The position numbers and the translations under genes are program-made. Positions 30,439 to 39,294 of a stretch of DNA of 42,280 nucleotides are shown in pieces (position 1 is the stretch's first letter; every line of letters starts with the position of its first letter). The notes under the pieces were generated by a model. It had not been told where the DNA came from. It saw nothing but the letters and a program-made list of their open reading frames with translations, and ran no database searches. Location: contig CALVRT010000087.1 of assembly GCA_944358735.1 (NCBI GenBank), forward strand, positions 1-42,280. The letters are read 5' to 3'. The stretch is from an uncultured Bacilli bacterium (GTDB taxonomy: Bacteria; Bacillota_I; Bacilli_A; RF39; UBA660).

Positions 30439-31455
30439 CTATTTATCTATCTCGGCTAATAATAAGTCAAAATCCGATTTATACAATTTATCTTGTTTTA
30501 CTCTATATTTTTCAAATTCTGTTAATGCTTTATCAGAAGCTATTTCATGAGATATTTTGCCAGCATCTTTCAATATGTCTCTATCATCTGATAATAAAAA
30601 TTTATCAATTCGAGTCGACCAGTCTTCCATTGTCATCGGAATTCGTCTTTTAGCCCTAGCTTCTGCCAAATCTAAAAATGCAGTAACTATCAGTTCTAAT
30701 TGTTCTAATTCTTCCTTGCTTAAATAATTTTTGGCGATTACAACATCAGTTTCAAGTATTTTCCCATTTGGAGAGTTTCTCCAATTTGTAAGTCCCATAT
30801 GTTCTTTTTCGGCATCTGCCCTATTATAAATTATTTCTGCAGCAGTTTTATTGGATACTGCATAGTGCATTTTATTTTGAACTTTCTTAAAAAAATTAAT
30901 TGTCGTTGGCGATTTTTTATCATAATCAACACTTGTGGCATAAATATCTGTTATTTTTTGATAAAATCTTCTTTCAGATAATCTTATTTCTCTTATTTCA
31001 GCAAGCAAAGAATCATAATAATCTTCGTCAAAGAAAGCACCATTTGCCATCCTCTTTTTATCAATAATATAACCTTTTTTTGAAAATTCTTTTAATATAT
31101 GAGTAGCCCATCTTCTAAACTGAACAGCCCTATCAGAATTAACTCTATATCCGACAGAAATAACGGCATCTAAATTATAATATAGTATTTTTCTTTTTAC
31201 TTCTCTATTTCCTTCTTTTTGAACTACCGAGAATTCCTCGGTAGTTGAATTTTTATTAAGTTCATAATCATTATATATATTCTTTAAATGTAATGAAACA
31301 TTATCTGTAGTACAGTTATACAATTCACCCATAGCCTTTTGAGTTAACCATAAATCACCATTTTCAAATCTGACTTGAATTCCTTTATTATGTGTTTGCC
31401 TTTCAAATATTAAAAACTCCGCACTACTACTTCTAATCATTAAATCTTTTGCCAC
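30439..31455 (-). CDS. rhuM: RhuM family protein
   Basis: A 338-residue protein of the RhuM family (first named from a Salmonella pathogenicity island, function unknown): GDLWLTQKAMGELYNCTTDN, a Bro-N/KilA-like DNA-binding start, then KILYYNLDAVISVGYRVNSD and AVQFRRWATHILKEFSKKGY, followed by ITDIYATSVDYDKKSPTTIN. RhuM genes often lie in type I restriction loci. Start: AGAGGAG is 8 nt before a GTG at 31455, and an ATG at 31473 lies upstream of the site, so the GTG is preferred. It looks intact, unlike its neighbours dinD and DUF1016. Confidence 0.9.
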   Translation of the reverse strand: MAKDLMIRSSSAEFLIFERQTHNKGIQVRFENGDLWLTQKAMGELYNCTTDNVSLHLKNIYNDYELNKNSTTEEFSVVQKEGNREVKRKILYYNLDAVISVGYRVNSDRAVQFRRWATHILKEFSKKGYIIDKKRMANGAFFDEDYYDSLLAEIREIRLSERRFYQKITDIYATSVDYDKKSPTTINFFKKVQNKMHYAVSNKTAAEIIYNRADAEKEHMGLTNWRNSPNGKILETDVVIAKNYLSKEELEQLELIVTAFLDLAEARAKRRIPMTMEDWSTRIDKFLLSDDRDILKDAGKISHEIASDKALTEFEKYRVKQDKLYKSDFDLLLAEIDK

Positions 31456-31522
31456 AATATCATCTCCTCTCATAATAAAGTCAAGTATTTTAATACAAAA
31501 TTTTATATTCAAACTAGTTATT

Positions 31523-31943
31523 TTACTGGTCTTTATAATTATTATTTAAAGAAATAAATTCAAAAACATAAGAATCTTTTACTACATTATTTACTAAATC
31601 ACTATTATTTGGTAGAAGTAGCAATGAAAATTATTATCACCTTTACCAATTATTTTATGAAAAGCTGAATTTATTTGAAGCGCCTAAACATTCCTACTCT
31701 CTCCATTTTTAATAGCATTTTCGTCATATATTTTTCTTATATTTTTATCTTTAATTTTTTCAATCAGTAATAAATTATGGTCTATGGTAATTTGGCAACA
31801 AGTTGTTGCCAAATTTCATCATCTGCATATTCTTTGTAAAATAGTCTCATTGATTTTATGTTTCTTTCTGAAAATCCTTTCATATTTGGAAAATTACTAT
31901 CACTTTTCGATTTCGCTATATCAGAAAATACAAATATAATCAT
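31523..31943 (-). pseudogene. DUF1016 (YhcG-type nuclease) pseudogene
   Basis: Three frames on the minus strand carry pieces of one DUF1016 protein in the right order. From about 31905 down to 31787: KGFSERNIKSMRLFYKEY and EIWQQLVAKLP, then TAG. From about 31782 to 31637: DHNLLLIEKIKDKNIRKIYD, KNGESRNV, then TAG at 31684-31686 where the family has Leu, then ALQI. In a third frame to 31523: LLLPNNSDLVNNVVKDSYVF and EFISLN, then a stop. The C-terminal PD-(D/E)XK nuclease domain is missing and the N-terminal domain is eroded. DUF1016 proteins accompany type I restriction systems. Confidence 0.85.
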
Positions 31944-32041
31944 TATTTGTTACATTTATTTTTATATTTTGAATTTCAATAATATTATTTCACACCAATA
32001 TATTCATCTTTCTAATGATTCTCAAATACGTAATTATTTTT

Positions 32042-32902
32042 TTACACTTTCTTGTTTTCAATTTGCTCTTGGGAATCAATATATTGATAATCTAAAATAT
32101 TTTCCTTAGAAATAGCAGATTTTTTTGTTTCCTTCTCATACAAATCTCTTGCTCCTCTAGCAACCCCACCACCTCTTTTAGCAACATTTAAATTTTCTTT
32201 TAATCCTTGAGGGTGCTCTTCTCTAGCAATATCACGAGTCGCAATTTCTCCTATATTAGTAAGAGCTACTTCAATATCGGTCATATTATCTCTTAAAGAT
32301 TCTTTATGAAGACCTTTATATGCCTTATATTCTGACGCTTTCATCCCAGACCAACCTTTATATATTTCATTAGTTAAAATAGCATATTCCACCGGTTTTG
32401 TTATACCGCCAACCTTCCAAACATCAGTTAATTTTTTTCTATCTAATATAGCTTTTAGTCTACTTTCAATCCAGCTATCAGAATATCCACGATTACGATA
32501 ATAAGTTATCGCTCTATCAATGGCAATTTCTGGATCAAATACTTCATTTATTCTTTCACTGCCTAAACTAGCAAGCCAAACTTTAAATGGTTCTGCTTTA
32601 GGGCTAGGTACTGATTCTATAAGTCTTAAAATCCCTTTGGTATCTAATACATCAGTATTATAAAATTTTCCATCTTTTTTTGATTTCATTTTCAGTTGCA
32701 CGATATTTTCGTGCAACTCACTACCTTCCCCTTTTAGTTTTCTTTTTAAATCACTCCAGTAATTCCTTGGAATATTAGCATCAGTTAAAACACTAATTAC
32801 ATCAACTACACTGAAGTAGTAATCTTCTTCTTCACTATTCCAAATACTTCTAATCTCATTACCTTCAAAAAGATTAGTAATTGTTTCTAATTTATTATTC
32901 AT
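32042..32902 (-). CDS. BRO-family (Bro-N) DNA-binding protein
   Basis: A 286-residue protein with an N-terminal Bro-N domain: IRSIWNSEEEDYYFSVVDVI, PRNYWSDLKRKL, and LDTKGILRLIESVPSPKAEP followed by FKVWLASLGSERINE. The C-terminal half (RGYSDSWIESRLKAILDRKK, KASEYKAYKGLHKESLRDNM, KRGGGVARGARDLYE) matches the longer BRO-type proteins found in phage and in restriction-modification islands. DNA binding is known for the domain; the role here is unknown. AAAGGTGAT before the ATG and a promoter at 32960-32988. First gene of the island, possibly cotranscribed with the decayed genes. Confidence 0.88.
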   Translation of the reverse strand: MNNKLETITNLFEGNEIRSIWNSEEEDYYFSVVDVISVLTDANIPRNYWSDLKRKLKGEGSELHENIVQLKMKSKKDGKFYNTDVLDTKGILRLIESVPSPKAEPFKVWLASLGSERINEVFDPEIAIDRAITYYRNRGYSDSWIESRLKAILDRKKLTDVWKVGGITKPVEYAILTNEIYKGWSGMKASEYKAYKGLHKESLRDNMTDIEVALTNIGEIATRDIAREEHPQGLKENLNVAKRGGGVARGARDLYEKETKKSAISKENILDYQYIDSQEQIENKKV

Positions 32903-32959
32903 TATATCACCTTTCCATTTCTAATTTATCCGGAAAGTCTCTCGTAATAACCCATAACC

Positions 32960-32988
32960 ATTATAGCAAAAACCTTTTCCATTGACTA
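32960..32988 (-). promoter_or_regulatory. promoter of the BRO-family gene
   Basis: Minus strand TAGTCA (32983-32988), 17-bp spacer, TATAAT (32960-32965) with an upstream TGC making an extended -10. Leader about 50 nt. Confidence 0.55.
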
Positions 32989-33040
32989 CCGAACATTTTT
33001 ATTTATTTAATAAAATTAACCACTAAAATAATCATACAAA

Positions 33041-33074
33041 TAAATAAAACAAGTAACTATTAAAGCTACTTGTT
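33041..33074 (-). terminator. terminator of lepB
   Basis: AACAAGTA/TACTTGTT 8-bp stem (33048-33055 with 33067-33074), 11-nt loop, then a broken T-run on the minus strand. Confidence 0.6.
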
Positions 33075-33596
33075 AATTCTTCCCATTTCAGAAAAAGGAA
33101 ATAAACTTAAATTAGTTGAACCATATATCTCGTCTTCTTTAACTAAACCAATAACCCGGCTATCAGTTGAATTATTACGGTTATCTCCCATTACAAAATA
33201 ATAACCTTCTGGTATTTTATCATAACCTAGTTCCTCTAATTTAAAATCATTAGTCTTTTGGGTACTGATAAAATCTTCCTTAACCTGTTTATCATTTATA
33301 TATAATTTGTTATCTTTATACTCAACATATTCGCCAGGAAAGCCAATTACTCTTTTAATTAATCTTGAACCATTATAGTTGAAAACAACAATATCAAAGC
33401 GTTCAAATGAATGGTCGTATTTCTTTAAAAGTAATATTTCGTTATCTTTAAGTGTCGGATACATTGAAGCACCTTCCACTTGAACTGGCGTTATGACGAA
33501 AGAACGAAGTAAAATAACAATTACAATAATAACAATATAAGGAATTAATTCTTTGATAAATGTTTTTTTCTTATCTTCTAGTTTTTTTTCTTCCAT
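33066..33596 (-). CDS. lepB: signal peptidase I
   Basis: Membrane serine protease that removes signal peptides. 176 residues, the short Gram-positive type: one N-terminal membrane helix (about 17-33), catalytic Ser44 in VEGASMYPTL, catalytic Lys81 in GSRLIKRVIGFPGE, and the conserved MGDNRNNSTDSR box. GAGGG 9 nt before the ATG. It lies after rplS, as in many Bacillota where lepB, rplS and rbgA are neighbours. Confidence 0.95.
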   Translation of the reverse strand: MEEKKLEDKKKTFIKELIPYIVIIVIVILLRSFVITPVQVEGASMYPTLKDNEILLLKKYDHSFERFDIVVFNYNGSRLIKRVIGFPGEYVEYKDNKLYINDKQVKEDFISTQKTNDFKLEELGYDKIPEGYYFVMGDNRNNSTDSRVIGLVKEDEIYGSTNLSLFPFSEMGRINK

Positions 33597-33611
33597 TTTC
33601 GCACACCCTCA

Positions 33612-33645
33612 ATATATAAAAGATAAGACCAATTGGCCTTATCTT
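33612..33645 (-). terminator. terminator of rplS
   Basis: An 11-bp stem (33620-33630 with 33635-33645, one G-U pair), AATT loop, followed by TTTATATATT. It contains the rplS stop. The T-run is weak, so read-through into lepB, which has no clear promoter, is likely. Confidence 0.65.
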
Positions 33646-33977
33646 CTTTCTTTTATTTTTGCTTGGCCTTTTAAATTACGTAAATAATTTAATTTAGCTC
33701 TTCTAACTCGGCCTTTTCTTACCACTACAATACTGTCGATTTTTGGCGAATTAAAAGGAAAGGTTCTTTCAACACCAACACCACCAGATTTTTTTCTAAC
33801 AGTGAAAGTTTTTCCAACACCACTACCAACAATTTTAATTACGAAACCTTCAAACGCTTGAATTCTTTCACGTTTTCCTTCGATAATTTTGTAGTTTACT
33901 CTAACAGTATCACCAACTTGGAAAGCAGGTAAATCTGTTCTGATTTGACTTTGCGTAATTTTGTCAATAATATTCAT
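33639..33977 (-). CDS. rplS: 50S ribosomal protein L19
   Basis: 112 residues, full length: [80 protein letters not shown]19 sits at the 30S-50S interface. AAAGGAG before the ATG, a 70-nt leader with a conserved-looking structure and its own promoter at 34054-34082. Confidence 0.97.
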   Translation of the reverse strand: MNIIDKITQSQIRTDLPAFQVGDTVRVNYKIIEGKRERIQAFEGFVIKIVGSGVGKTFTVRKKSGGVGVERTFPFNSPKIDSIVVVRKGRVRRAKLNYLRNLKGQAKIKERR

Positions 33978-34047
33978 ACTTTCACGCTCCTTTACTTAAA
34001 ATCTATGGTCATAAGTTAACTTATTATACACCCTAGCGGACCACGAC
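33978..34047 (-). ncRNA. rplS leader RNA (L19-leader type, putative autoregulatory)
   Basis: Between the predicted start (about 34047) and the rplS site the minus strand forms TGGTC/GACCA (34039-34043 with 34006-34010) enclosing CGCTAGGGTGT and an ATAAGT/ACTTAT hairpin (34011-34024). This resembles the L19 leader described for Firmicutes, which binds L19. Recognition is from memory and structure only. Confidence 0.5.
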
Positions 34048-34053
34048 ATAAAG

Positions 34054-34082
34054 ATTTTATCATATATTTTAAAAATATGCAA
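34054..34082 (-). promoter_or_regulatory. sigma-A promoter of rplS
   Basis: Minus strand TTGCAT (34077-34082), 17-bp spacer, TAAAAT (34054-34059), preceded by TGA (extended -10). Confidence 0.6.
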
Positions 34083-34121
34083 GTGGTGGCGTAAAAAGTA
34101 ATAAGACATTTTATTTTAAAA

Positions 34122-34562
34122 TTACCGGCTAAATCCTTGATAAAAATTATTCTGTTTTTGACTGCTTCTAATTTTTCGTTTTAGTTCTTCTTCAACGAGT
34201 TTTACTTTTCCAAACAAACTCCTAATATAATATGGGTCTAAATACTGTGAATAACGGTTCATAATAATAGTTTTATATCTTTGAACATCGTTTAAAACTA
34301 AATTAAGGTCATCAGGGTCAGTATCGTCATCATCTTCTTCTAAAATGCCATATAGATACTTTAGATAAGCATCTAATTTTTTCGTAACTTTTCTTTTAAT
34401 AACATTTTCAATAAGTTCCGGCTTTAAAAGGACTAGATGTCCAACTTCAACACCATCATATTTAATAGTATTTTGAGGTTTAATATGAAAGCCATCAATT
34501 CCCTTATCTAAATAACCTTCTTTATTATTATTTATTTTAATTACTACATAGTATTTACTCAT
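34122..34562 (-). CDS. unknown protein between trmD and rplS
   Basis: A 146-residue soluble protein: beta-like start (MSKYYVVIKINNNKEGYLDK, GVEVGHLVLLKPELIENVIK), an acidic middle (EEDDDDTDPDDLN) and a helical basic end. No family recognised. It starts 4 nt after the trmD stop and is cotranscribed with rimM-trmD. Weak ribosome binding site (AAAGAGATG), so translation may be coupled to trmD. Confidence 0.7.
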   Translation of the reverse strand: MSKYYVVIKINNNKEGYLDKGIDGFHIKPQNTIKYDGVEVGHLVLLKPELIENVIKRKVTKKLDAYLKYLYGILEEDDDDTDPDDLNLVLNDVQRYKTIIMNRYSQYLDPYYIRSLFGKVKLVEEELKRKIRSSQKQNNFYQGFSR

Positions 34563-34566
34563 AATT

Positions 34567-35235
34567 TCATCTCTTTTCTAATAAATCAGGTCGTCTTTCT
34601 TTTGTCCGTTTTAAACGTTCTTCACTTCGGTATTTTTCAATATTGGCATGATGACCGGAAAGTAAAACTTCGGGCACTTTTAAACCACGAAAATCGGCTG
34701 GTCTAGTATAAACTGGATAATCAAGTAAATTATCGTTAAAAGTTTCTTTTAAGTGTGAATCTTCTTTAATAACCCCTGGCACTAATCTAACCACACTATC
34801 GATAATCGCCTGACTTGCAATTTCCCCACCAGTTAAAATAAAATCACCAATACTTATCTCTTCATCAGCCAGCGTTCGAATACGTTCATCAAAGCCCTCA
34901 TAATGACCGCAGATAAATAATAAACTTTTTTCTTTAGCAAGTTCATAAGCCTTTTTTTGATTATAAGTTTTTCCTTGAGGTGTTAGTAAAATAACTTTGG
35001 TATTTTCTTCCTTGATATCCTCTACCGCATCAAATATAGGTTGAGGCATTAAAACCATCCCTTGACCTCCACCAAATGGATAATCATCAACCCGTTTATG
35101 CGGGTCTGTACTATAATCCCGAAAATTATGTATCTTAATCGTTACTTTTTTATCATCGATAGCCCTTTTAACAATGGAAGTATTTAAAAAGCCAGCAAAC
35201 ATTTCCGGAAATAAAGTTAAAACATCAATCTTCAT
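34567..35235 (-). CDS. trmD: tRNA (guanine-N1)-methyltransferase TrmD
   Basis: Makes m1G37 in tRNAs with G36, preventing +1 frameshifts. 222 residues: [56 protein letters not shown], the knotted SAM site [12 protein letters not shown] and [14 protein letters not shown], and [25 protein letters not shown] before the ATG; overlaps rimM by 11 nt. Confidence 0.97.
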   Translation of the reverse strand: MKIDVLTLFPEMFAGFLNTSIVKRAIDDKKVTIKIHNFRDYSTDPHKRVDDYPFGGGQGMVLMPQPIFDAVEDIKEENTKVILLTPQGKTYNQKKAYELAKEKSLLFICGHYEGFDERIRTLADEEISIGDFILTGGEIASQAIIDSVVRLVPGVIKEDSHLKETFNDNLLDYPVYTRPADFRGLKVPEVLLSGHHANIEKYRSEERLKRTKERRPDLLEKR

Positions 35236-35698
35236 CGATAAGCCCCTTAATTAATTTAACTTCAATTTTATCATTTATATTTTTAATAAATTCATCAACA
35301 TAAGGAATTAAATACTCTTTATTATTTTTTTGAATAACGATTAATTCTTGACTACCGTTAGTAATAACATCAGTAACTTTACCAACAAATTTATTACTAT
35401 CATACACATCTAATCCAATTAAATTTTCATTTAAGATACCGGGAAAAACATAATCATTTTCATCGATATAAACACTTTTACCTTTAAACTTTAAGACATT
35501 ATCAATATTATTATAACCTTTTAAAGTTACCATATCATATTCCTTATGAACCCTATAACTTGTTATTTCTAGTTTTTCATTATTTATATAAATAATGTTT
35601 CCCACTTTAAAAACAATATTTTTATATTTAAAATGGGATAAAATTCTAATTTCCCCTTTAAGTCCGTGGGTATTCGTCATTTTACCAATTTTAATCAT
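35225..35698 (-). CDS. rimM: 16S rRNA processing protein RimM
   Basis: 30S maturation factor that binds S19 near the head. 157 residues: [20 protein letters not shown], then a C-terminal PRC-barrel ([33 protein letters not shown]). GGTGGTGAT before the ATG. Promoter at 35758-35785 and a short leader hairpin at 35731-35745. Confidence 0.93.
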   Translation of the reverse strand: MIKIGKMTNTHGLKGEIRILSHFKYKNIVFKVGNIIYINNEKLEITSYRVHKEYDMVTLKGYNNIDNVLKFKGKSVYIDENDYVFPGILNENLIGLDVYDSNKFVGKVTDVITNGSQELIVIQKNNKEYLIPYVDEFIKNINDKIEVKLIKGLIDED

Positions 35699-35730
35699 TT
35701 TATCACCACCACAAACATTATTCTTATATT

Positions 35731-35745
35731 AAGGCATAGTGCCTT
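35731..35745 (-). other. hairpin near the 5' end of the rimM transcript
   Basis: AAGGCA/TGCCTT 6-bp stem with a 3-nt loop about 5-10 nt after the predicted start. No T-run on the minus strand. Perhaps a 5' stabiliser. Confidence 0.4.
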
Positions 35746-35757
35746 TCTTTGCATTTT

Positions 35758-35785
35758 ATTATAGCAAACTTTTTATTTTTTTCAA
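35758..35785 (-). promoter_or_regulatory. sigma-A promoter of rimM-trmD
   Basis: Minus strand TTGAAA (35780-35785), 16-bp spacer, TATAAT (35758-35763) with a TGC extension. Confidence 0.7.
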
Positions 35786-35804
35786 GAGATTTTTAAATTA
35801 AAAT

Positions 35805-35837
35805 TTGAAAAAAAGCACCTTATGTTTAAGGCGCTTT
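35805..35837 (-). terminator. terminator of the pilin-like gene
   Basis: An 11-bp stem (35812-35822 with 35827-35837, one G-U pair, 4-nt loop) and a T-run on the minus strand; overlaps the stop. Confidence 0.85.
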
Positions 35838-36285
35838 ATTCTGAACTTTTTACATCTTCGACAACATTTCCATTTTCATCTTTTATTTTTCCGCTATATT
35901 CATATTTATAGTCAGCTTTTTCACTTGTCCCTTCATTAGTAATTGTAAAACAAGTGTCCTTTAAAACAAATTCACTACTATCACGGCCATTAACTTTTAT
36001 ATAATAAGTTCTATCATCTTTTTGAAGCGCATCTAAATAACCATCTTCAATCAGTTCGTTTAAACAAAGCTTTTTAAATTCATCAGTATCAGCTGCTGGC
36101 ATAGCAAACACATGCGTCCCAGCCCAGCTTTTAGCTGCTTTTTCAAAAGACTCTATTTGCATATTCTTACTATTTTCTTCACCACTTTCTAAAAGTCCCT
36201 GAATAATAGGAACAGTAATAACAGCTAGTATTCCTAATATTGCTAATACGCCGAGTAGTTCTATTAATGTAAATCCTTTTTTCAT
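35836..36285 (-). CDS. type IV pilin-like (prepilin) protein
   Basis: A 149-residue protein with a class III signal: MKKGFTLIELLGVLAILGIL, with prepilin peptidase cleavage expected after Gly4 and Glu at +5 of the mature protein. One N-terminal helix, then a small globular domain with two Cys (LKKLCLNEL-type segment and LKDTCFTI) that may pair. Similar single pseudopilins occur in ComG systems or as solitary surface proteins; no pilus assembly gene is in the window. The ATG at 36285 has GAGG 4 nt upstream and the GTG at 36294 is not used. Monocistronic, convergent with nothing. Confidence 0.85.
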   Translation of the reverse strand: MKKGFTLIELLGVLAILGILAVITVPIIQGLLESGEENSKNMQIESFEKAAKSWAGTHVFAMPAADTDEFKKLCLNELIEDGYLDALQKDDRTYYIKVNGRDSSEFVLKDTCFTITNEGTSEKADYKYEYSGKIKDENGNVVEDVKSSE

Positions 36286-36384
36286 TTTCCTCACCTATTA
36301 TAATTATAAAAGATATTAAACAGTTTGACAAGCCTTCTTGTACTTTTTTTTAAGCTGAAACATATACTTTACTGGTGATGAAGC

Positions 36385-38289
36385 TTGTTCATTAAACATA
36401 TCCATACACGAATGAAATTTATTTTAGTAGCTATTTTATTTATTTTTATTGTTATAATTGCTAAAGTTTTTTATATTCAAGTAATTGATTACAAAAAATT
36501 AAATGAAAAAGCTAGTGATTTATGGAGTCGTAATTTACCAATTAAAGCCGATAGAGGTCTTATATATGACCGAAATGGTGTAGTAATGGCCGATAACATT
36601 ACAACTACTTCTTTAGTTTTAATTCCTAATCAAATAGAAGATAAAGAAGAAACCGCTAAAAAACTAGCTAAAATACTTGGGGTTGAAACTTCAGATATGC
36701 AAGAACACGACAATAAAAAAACATCGATTGAAAGAGTGCATCCTGAAGGAAGAAGACTTTCTTATGAAATCGCTGATAAAATTAAAGACTTAAATTTGCC
36801 AGGAGTTTATCTTGTCAAAGAATCCCAGCGTTACTACCCTTTTGATACCTTCATGTCTCATACTTTAGGCTTTGTTGGCATCGATAATCAGGGATTATCT
36901 GGAATTGAACTAGAATACGATGACTATTTAACCGGGGAAGATGGGGCGATTAAATATTATAGTGATGCTAAAGGCAATAAACTTGAATTAAATGAAGTTT
37001 ATGAGCAACCTCAAAGTGGAATGAACATAACCTTAACTATTAACTATGAAATTCAAGAAGCTGTTGAACGCGAACTCGATAATGCCGTCACTAAATTTAA
37101 CCCAGACCAGGCCCTAGCTTTAGTAATGGACCCTAATAGCGGAGAAATCCTTGCTATGTCAGCAAGACCTAATTATTCACCATCTAATTATTCTGATTAT
37201 TCTATCGAAGAAATTAACCGAAATTTACCAATATGGGCAACTTATGAACCGGGGTCAACTTTTAAAATTATTACCCTAGCGGCTGCTTTAGAAGAAGGTA
37301 AAGTCGATTTAGCTAAAGATACTTATTACGATTCAGGAAGTATCAAAGTTGAAAATGCAACAATTCACTGCTGGAAACACGGCGGTCACGGGGCTGAAAC
37401 CTTTATGGAGGTCGTGCAGAATTCTTGCAACCCAGGCTTTGTTATTTTGGGCCAAAGACTTGGTAAAAATACTTTGTTTGATTACATTAACAAATTTGGC
37501 TTTGGTAAAAAAACAGGCATTGACTTAAATGGTGAAAGTACAGGTATCCTTTTTCCTTTAGATAAAGTAGGCCCAGTCGAACTCGCCACAACCGCTTTTG
37601 GGCAAGGTGTTTCCGTCACTCCAATCCAACAAGTAACCGCTGTTAGTGCCGCCGTTAATGGTGGGATTTTATATAAGCCATACATCGTTAAAAGTATTAA
37701 TGAACCTGAAACCAATACCGTTATTAAAGAAAATAAAAAAACGGTTGTTAGAAAAGTTATCAGTGAAGAAACTAGTGCGAAAGTAAGGGATGCTTTAGAG
37801 CACGTTGTTGCTTATGGTAGTGGCCGAACTAGTTATATTGAAGGTTACCGTGTTGGTGGTAAAACCGGAACTGCTCAAAAAGTTGAAAACGGTAGGTATT
37901 TAGATAACAACTATATTCTATCATTTATTGGAGTAATGCCGGCTAATGACCCCGAAGTTGTCGTTTATGTGGCAATTGATAATCCTAAAGGGGTTGTTCA
38001 GTATGGTGGTGTAACTGTTGGTCCGATTGCTAAAAATATTTTAACTGACTGTATTAGTGCTTTAAATATTGAAAGGCAAGATGGCGGGCTTCAAAAAAAA
38101 TATGTTTATACGGATGCGAAAACCGATGTTGTCGCTGATGTTACTGGAAAAAGCGTCAGTGAAGCTAAAAAAAGTTTAAAAAATTTTACCGTCGATGTTG
38201 AAGGTAATGGTGACAAAGTATTATATCAATCACCAGAAGCCGGTGTTACTTTAGAAGAAGGCGAAACAGTTAGAGTGTTTACAAGTTAA
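36385..38289 (+). CDS. spoVD: class B penicillin-binding protein, SpoVD type, with PASTA domain
   Basis: Transpeptidase that makes spore cortex (SpoVD) or septal (PBP2B/FtsI) peptidoglycan. 634 residues: short basic N-terminus, one membrane helix (about 12-32), pedestal domain (ADRGLIYDRNGVVMA), transpeptidase with S291-TFK, SxN as S347-C348-N349, and K493-TG in VGGKTGTAQK, then one PASTA domain (about 575-634). C329 (HCW) and C348 are 19 residues apart, the pair that forms the redox switch of B. subtilis SpoVD. The start is a TTG at 36385 with GGTGAT 5 nt upstream; the ATG at 36412 has no site and would cut the cytoplasmic tail. It is followed by mraY and a SEDS gene. Confidence 0.92.
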   Translation: MFIKHIHTRMKFILVAILFIFIVIIAKVFYIQVIDYKKLNEKASDLWSRNLPIKADRGLIYDRNGVVMADNITTTSLVLIPNQIEDKEETAKKLAKILGVETSDMQEHDNKKTSIERVHPEGRRLSYEIADKIKDLNLPGVYLVKESQRYYPFDTFMSHTLGFVGIDNQGLSGIELEYDDYLTGEDGAIKYYSDAKGNKLELNEVYEQPQSGMNITLTINYEIQEAVERELDNAVTKFNPDQALALVMDPNSGEILAMSARPNYSPSNYSDYSIEEINRNLPIWATYEPGSTFKIITLAAALEEGKVDLAKDTYYDSGSIKVENATIHCWKHGGHGAETFMEVVQNSCNPGFVILGQRLGKNTLFDYINKFGFGKKTGIDLNGESTGILFPLDKVGPVELATTAFGQGVSVTPIQQVTAVSAAVNGGILYKPYIVKSINEPETNTVIKENKKTVVRKVISEETSAKVRDALEHVVAYGSGRTSYIEGYRVGGKTGTAQKVENGRYLDNNYILSFIGVMPANDPEVVVYVAIDNPKGVVQYGGVTVGPIAKNILTDCISALNIERQDGGLQKKYVYTDAKTDVVADVTGKSVSEAKKSLKNFTVDVEGNGDKVLYQSPEAGVTLEEGETVRVFTS

Positions 38290-38301
38290 GGAGGGATAAA
38301 T

Positions 38302-39294
38302 ATGCTAGTGCTAACTAAAGTGGTTTTGGCAATGATGATAGGCTTTATTATCGCTACCCTTTTAGCTATTATTTTAATTCCTTTTTTAAAAAAAGAAAAA
38401 GCTGGGCAAAGCATTAGTGTTTATTTACGAAAAGCCCACAAAGAAAAAGAAGGAACGCCAACAATGGGCGGTCTTATCTTTATTATTCCGACCATTTTAA
38501 TTACTATTTTATTTTTAATAATGCACAAAATCGAATTTAGCTATACCCTCCTTATTATTTTATTTACGTTTATTAGTTATGCTTTTATTGGTTTTTTAGA
38601 TGATTATTTGATTATTAAAAGACATAACAATAAAGGTCTTACAAAAATGCAAAAATTAGGTATGCAAATAATTGTCGCGATTATTTTCTTTTACTTGTTT
38701 ATGAAAGGTGGGAATGAACCATTACTTTGGATTCACAGTTTAAATTTTAAACTAGATATTGGTTTCTTTTATGGGTTATTTATTTTATTTGTTTTAGTCG
38801 CTAGTAGTAATGCCGTTAATTTAACAGATGGTTTAGATGGTCTAGCTGGTGGTCTTTCAGTTATTGTTTTCCTAACCTTTGGGATAATATCTTGGAATAC
38901 TGGTTGGCTAGCTGGTTATGAAGATATCGCGATTTTTGCTTTTACCTTAACCGGCGCATTACTAGGTTTTTTACTATTTAATACCAATCCCGCCAAAGTT
39001 TTTATGGGCGACACTGGTTCTCTTGCTTTAGGCGCTACTATTGGGGCATTTGCGATTTTAACGAGACACGAAGTTTTACTCGTTTTAATTGGTTTAGTTT
39101 TTGTTATTGAAACGCTTTCTTGTATTATTCAAATTATCTATTATAAACTAACGAAAAAAAGATTGTTTCCAATGACCCCTATCCATCACTCTTTTGAAAA
39201 AAAAGGAATGCCGGAAAGTGATATTGTCAAGCTTTTTTGGACCATTGGTCTTATTAGTGCGATGCTGGCTTTAATATATGGGGTGTGGTTATGA
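38302..39294 (+). CDS. mraY: phospho-MurNAc-pentapeptide translocase MraY
   Basis: Makes lipid I from UDP-MurNAc-pentapeptide and undecaprenyl phosphate. 330 residues, ten membrane helices: GTPTMGGLIFI, IGFLDDYLIIKRHNNKGLT, AVNLTDGLDGLAGGLS, NPAKVFMGDTGSLALG, and TPIHHSFEKKGM. A strong AAGGAGG site 12 nt after spoVD. Its stop overlaps the next start as ATGA. Confidence 0.97.
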   Translation: MLVLTKVVLAMMIGFIIATLLAIILIPFLKKEKAGQSISVYLRKAHKEKEGTPTMGGLIFIIPTILITILFLIMHKIEFSYTLLIILFTFISYAFIGFLDDYLIIKRHNNKGLTKMQKLGMQIIVAIIFFYLFMKGGNEPLLWIHSLNFKLDIGFFYGLFILFVLVASSNAVNLTDGLDGLAGGLSVIVFLTFGIISWNTGWLAGYEDIAIFAFTLTGALLGFLLFNTNPAKVFMGDTGSLALGATIGAFAILTRHEVLLVLIGLVFVIETLSCIIQIIYYKLTKKRLFPMTPIHHSFEKKGMPESDIVKLFWTIGLISAMLALIYGVWL

